A DNA stretch of 7,165 bases from Candidatus Rifleibacteriota bacterium. GTDB lineage: Bacteria; Muiribacteriota; Ozemobacteria; Ozemobacterales; Ozemobacteraceae. The stretch covers positions 1 through 7,165 of the forward strand of contig JAQUZA010000157.1 of NCBI GenBank assembly GCA_028691595.1. Reading direction: 5' to 3'. Shown here piece after piece: positions 5,444-7,165 of the stretch (its first letter is position 1; every line of letters begins with the position of its first letter). The notes below the pieces were generated by a model, which saw nothing but the letters and a program-made list of their open reading frames with translations, made no database searches and was not told where the DNA came from. Position numbers and translations under genes: made by a program.

Positions 5444-5952
5444 GGCTTTACTGCTCCGGGCACGGAAAAACGGTCGTCGGCAAGAACCAGGCCATCTTTC
5501 TGGCGTTTTTCATTGTACCAGCCGATTTTATCAGGCTGGTGATAGTCGAAATCAGGAACATAGGGTTTGATATCGATAACCGGGCTGCCATTCAAAATAT
5601 CGACACCGCTGACATAAAGACAATTGCCTTCGACCCGGTCGAGTTTAACTATGGTCATGCCCAGAGGGTTTGGGCGCAGCGGCGATCTTGTGGCAAAAAC
5701 CCCGTGCTCGATGTTGTCGAGGTAAGGCTTGATCAGCAGCTTGCCCCCTGCTGCCCGGTCAAAAGTGAAAAATATGTAGAGATGGCTGAAGCCTTCGATG
5801 TCTTTGAGACCATCGGCAAATTCATCATAAATTCTGATGCAGGCTTTTTCTTCGGGTGCCATACGGCCCTGGATCGGAGTGCCCTCCTGCTTTTCAAAGC
5901 GGGATTCAACGACTCCGAGAGCTTTAAACTCAATAATTCTGCCTTTTGTCAT
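5440..5952 (-). CDS. Short TrmO/TsaA-family protein (single domain)
   Basis: The 170-residue protein has the TrmO beta-barrel domain: FKALGVVES near the N-terminus, LKDIEGFSHLYIFFTFD around 49-65, the signature GVFATRSPLRPNPLGM at 84-99 and VIDIKPYVPDFDY at 125-137. It lacks the C-terminal domain found in the full TrmO at 2189-2962 and resembles the compact archaeal/clostridial TsaA type. Family knowledge predicts SAM binding and N6-methylation of t6A37 in tRNA, but only for the characterised two-domain enzymes; the role of short forms is less certain. It begins 1 nt after the stop of the BMC-fold gene and overlaps the IscU gene by 4 nt, with no strong Shine-Dalgarno of its own, so it depends on the operon. 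Its co-expression with an Fe-S scaffold suggests a task other than simple duplication of the first TrmO; this is inference. Confidence 0.88.
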   Translation of the reverse strand: MTKGRIIEFKALGVVESRFEKQEGTPIQGRMAPEEKACIRIYDEFADGLKDIEGFSHLYIFFTFDRAAGGKLLIKPYLDNIEHGVFATRSPLRPNPLGMTIVKLDRVEGNCLYVSGVDILNGSPVIDIKPYVPDFDYHQPDKIGWYNEKRQKDGLVLADDRFSVPGAVKP

Positions 5953-5953
5953 A

Positions 5954-6292
5954 TCAGAACATTGTATCGCAGAGCTGTTCGCTTACAGCCTGAAGGGCGG
6001 CTTCTACTGCGGATGTGTCTCCGTAGACTGCGATCAGGGTCATGTGAGTTGGGCAGACTCCACGAATTTCAGCAACCTGTACGGCTGCGGCTTTTTCGGC
6101 TATGTCTGAGGCGGCCAGTATTGCCGCAACCGGCCCTTGAATTAAACCCACGGCATCGACAGGCTGCTGATATTTTTCGAAGTAGCTGCTGTCGACGCGC
6201 CGGCCTTCCAGGATTGCCCAGAAGCCTTTGGACGGGCGTTTCACCAGTCTCAATGAGACACCTAGAGCACGATTATTATCGGATCCATTCAT
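5954..6292 (-). CDS. BMC-fold (microcompartment shell-like) protein, EutS/PduU-like
   Basis: The 112-residue protein ends in a BMC-domain pattern at about 46-105: VDAVGLIQGPVAAILAASD, then IAEKAAAVQVAEIRG with the family lysine at 67, then MTLIAVYGDTSAVEAALQAV. This matches the strand, alpha helix (AxDxxxKAAxV), strand and GD/GSxxxVxxAL order of shell proteins. The preceding strand-like part (LRLVKRPSKGFWAILEG) and the AxGL entry fit the circularly permuted EutS/PduU type, which I compared from memory. BMC proteins form hexameric tiles of protein-shelled compartments. No other shell protein (no EutM/PduA type, no pentamer) or encapsulated enzyme is in the window, so a lone regulatory or non-compartment role is possible. 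ATG 6292 is chosen over ATG 6307 because AGGTGA lies 5 nt before it and nothing useful precedes 6307. It is the first gene of the operon with the short TrmO and IscU-like genes. Confidence 0.75.
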   Translation of the reverse strand: MNGSDNNRALGVSLRLVKRPSKGFWAILEGRRVDSSYFEKYQQPVDAVGLIQGPVAAILAASDIAEKAAAVQVAEIRGVCPTHMTLIAVYGDTSAVEAALQAVSEQLCDTMF

Positions 6293-6297
6293 AATTT

Positions 6298-6303
6298 TCA
6301 CCT
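6298..6303 (-). promoter_or_regulatory. Shine-Dalgarno that decides the BMC gene start
   Basis: On the minus strand AGGTGA lies 5 nt before ATG 6292. It falls inside the reading frame of the alternative ATG 6307, which argues for the shorter protein. Confidence 0.7.
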
Positions 6304-6344
6304 GCATACAGAGCTTGGATAAAAATGTGCAACAGAACGGCTGA

Positions 6345-6353
6345 ATTATAACA
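6345..6353 (-). promoter_or_regulatory. Extended -10 promoter of the BMC-TrmO-IscU operon
   Basis: On the minus strand TGTTATAAT (6353-6345) is an extended -10 with a perfect hexamer. The best -35 at 17 nt is TTTAGC, which is poor. Transcription would start near 6338, about 46 nt before ATG 6292. It lies just beyond the terminator of the upstream gene, so the operon starts fresh here. Confidence 0.55.
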
Positions 6354-6377
6354 CAATTTTGCGAAGGGCTAAAACAA

Positions 6378-6410
6378 AAGCTCCCCCGCCTTGTATCAGC
6401 GGGGGAGCTT
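6378..6410 (-). terminator. Rho-independent terminator of the exported-protein gene
   Basis: Arms 6378-6389 and 6399-6410 are perfect 12-base inverted copies (AAGCTCCCCCGC and its complement) with a 9-nt loop. On the minus strand the hairpin is followed by a TTGTTTT run. It begins 11 nt after the stop of the gene at 6422-7033. Confidence 0.9.
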
Positions 6411-6421
6411 CGGAAAACGCT

Positions 6422-7033
6422 TTATTTATCGGTGTAGTTAACGGTGATGAAAGTAATTTCGTCAGCGCTCTTGCCATCGTTTTTAAGATTCATGATAATC
6501 GGGTTGATGTCGTTGCCGCTGAAATAGCCACCCTTGTAGGCATAGTCAAGGTAGATATTGACTGTGAAGAGAAGAAGGTCTTTTTCGTATTTGTGCATGA
6601 ACTGGCGCAAATTGTTGACGTTTTCTTCCTGCCAGGCCGGAGAGAGGTAATCTTTGTTGATCAGGTCGATGATCTGGCCCATATGGGTAGCTTCAACGAC
6701 ATGTTCATCCATGCCTTTGCCCTTTTCATGATATTCTTCATCGAGGAAGCGGCTGACGGCCTGAGCAAGAATAATGTCGGCATCACGTTCGCGTTCTTCA
6801 CGACTGGGGAATACCTGCAGGAAAGAGCCTTCTGATTTGTGCCAGTAGGTTATCTGATAACGCACGGCATTTTCAAAATTATGGGGAGCTTCGATACGGC
6901 TGACTTCGATATCGTTATATGAAAAATCAGCTGGTGAAGCATAACTGGACTGTATTGATGCAAGAAGCAATACTGCGAGAACTACAAAAAAACGGACAGA
7001 AACTTTGCGAAGGGTGTTGTACACGGGGAACAT
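6422..7033 (-). CDS. Exported protein of unknown family
   Basis: The 203-residue protein has a clear signal peptide: basic RKVSVR at 9-14, hydrophobic FFVVLAVLLLASI at 15-27, then SSYAS, with cleavage likely after Ala32. It should be exported from the cytosol; there is no lipobox cysteine and the mature part has no cysteines. The mature protein is rich in charged and aromatic residues and mixes strand-like N- and C-terminal parts (EVSRIEAP; DEITFITVNYTD) with a helical middle (about 78-155, including REERERDADIILAQAVSRFLDEEYH and ENVNNLRQFMHKYEK). I do not recognise a domain. The ATG has AAGAGG 8 nt upstream, a matching promoter and an immediate terminator, so it is a monocistronic unit. A 158-codon antisense frame over the same stretch is judged a shadow. 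Confidence 0.8.
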   Translation of the reverse strand: MFPVYNTLRKVSVRFFVVLAVLLLASIQSSYASPADFSYNDIEVSRIEAPHNFENAVRYQITYWHKSEGSFLQVFPSREERERDADIILAQAVSRFLDEEYHEKGKGMDEHVVEATHMGQIIDLINKDYLSPAWQEENVNNLRQFMHKYEKDLLLFTVNIYLDYAYKGGYFSGNDINPIIMNLKNDGKSADEITFITVNYTDK

Positions 7034-7107
7034 CTGAAAAACCTCTTAAACTTTGGTCCGGACGGTTTGCTCTGACGAGTTGCTCCGGGTTTGTTTGTGT
7101 GTCGATC

Positions 7108-7136
7108 AGTATAGCAAAGTTTGTGCCAACTTGCAA
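7108..7136 (-). promoter_or_regulatory. Promoter of the exported-protein gene
   Basis: On the minus strand TTGCAA (7136-7131), a 17-nt spacer and TATACT (7113-7108) with a TGC extension form a good sigma-70-type promoter. The same TTGCAA -35 is used at 3851. The leader to ATG 7033 would be about 68 nt. Confidence 0.6.
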
Positions 7137-7165
7137 CCCACTTTTTTATTATCGGCAGAAAATAT

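Noticed and set aside
5539..6294. A 251-codon plus-strand open frame
   Set aside because: It lies antisense to the short TrmO and BMC-fold genes, both of which show family motifs. Its own translation is rich in Arg/Leu/Cys with no recognisable domain.
6359..6835. A 158-codon plus-strand frame, hydrophobic and Phe/Val rich
   Set aside because: It begins in the terminator of the opposite gene and is antisense to a protein with a signal peptide, ribosome site, promoter and terminator. Its hydrophobicity is a by-product of the complementary strand.

Overview
The window reads as ordinary, gene-dense bacterial chromosome of medium G+C. Ten protein genes can be supported. There are no RNA genes, insertion sequences, phage structural genes or CRISPR arrays, and no gap between genes reaches 300 bases. 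The organism cannot be named from the sequence. A secreted protein with a secretin N-type domain suggests a diderm (Gram-negative-type) bacterium. The mix of an IscU-type scaffold, a microcompartment-fold protein, a DnaJ-type zinc finger without its J domain and several unfamiliar small proteins suggests a poorly sampled, perhaps anaerobic lineage. That last point is inference.

Left part (1-3456). hflX, a ribosome-associated GTPase, lies on the minus strand. It is divergent from a plus-strand pair: a serine alpha/beta hydrolase followed, with no spacer, by a full-length TrmO-type tRNA methyltransferase. A small multi-pass membrane protein of the YvlD / phage-holin-4-like family follows with its own Shine-Dalgarno sequence.

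Middle (3457-4910). A 53-residue protein resembling a small zinc ribbon is preceded by an extended -10 promoter and followed by a strong terminator hairpin. A new promoter then drives a two-gene unit. The first gene encodes a 71-residue protein made almost only of DnaJ-type CxxC zinc motifs. The second encodes an exported protein with a secretin N-terminal-like domain but no secretin barrel.

Right part (4922-7165), all minus strand. A tightly packed three-gene operon reads, in transcription order: a BMC (bacterial microcompartment) fold protein resembling EutS/PduU, a short TrmO/TsaA-like protein, and an IscU/NifU-type Fe-S scaffold with an extra cysteine-containing tail. The spacings are 1 nt and then a 4-nt start/stop overlap. 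Upstream of this operon lies an exported protein of unknown function with its own promoter and terminator.

The most interesting content is the BMC-fold / short TrmO / IscU operon. Next come the presence of a second, structurally different TrmO in the same window, and the zinc-finger plus secretin-N pair. Several promoters share an extended -10 (TGnTATAAT-like) with little or no -35, which helps settle several start codons.
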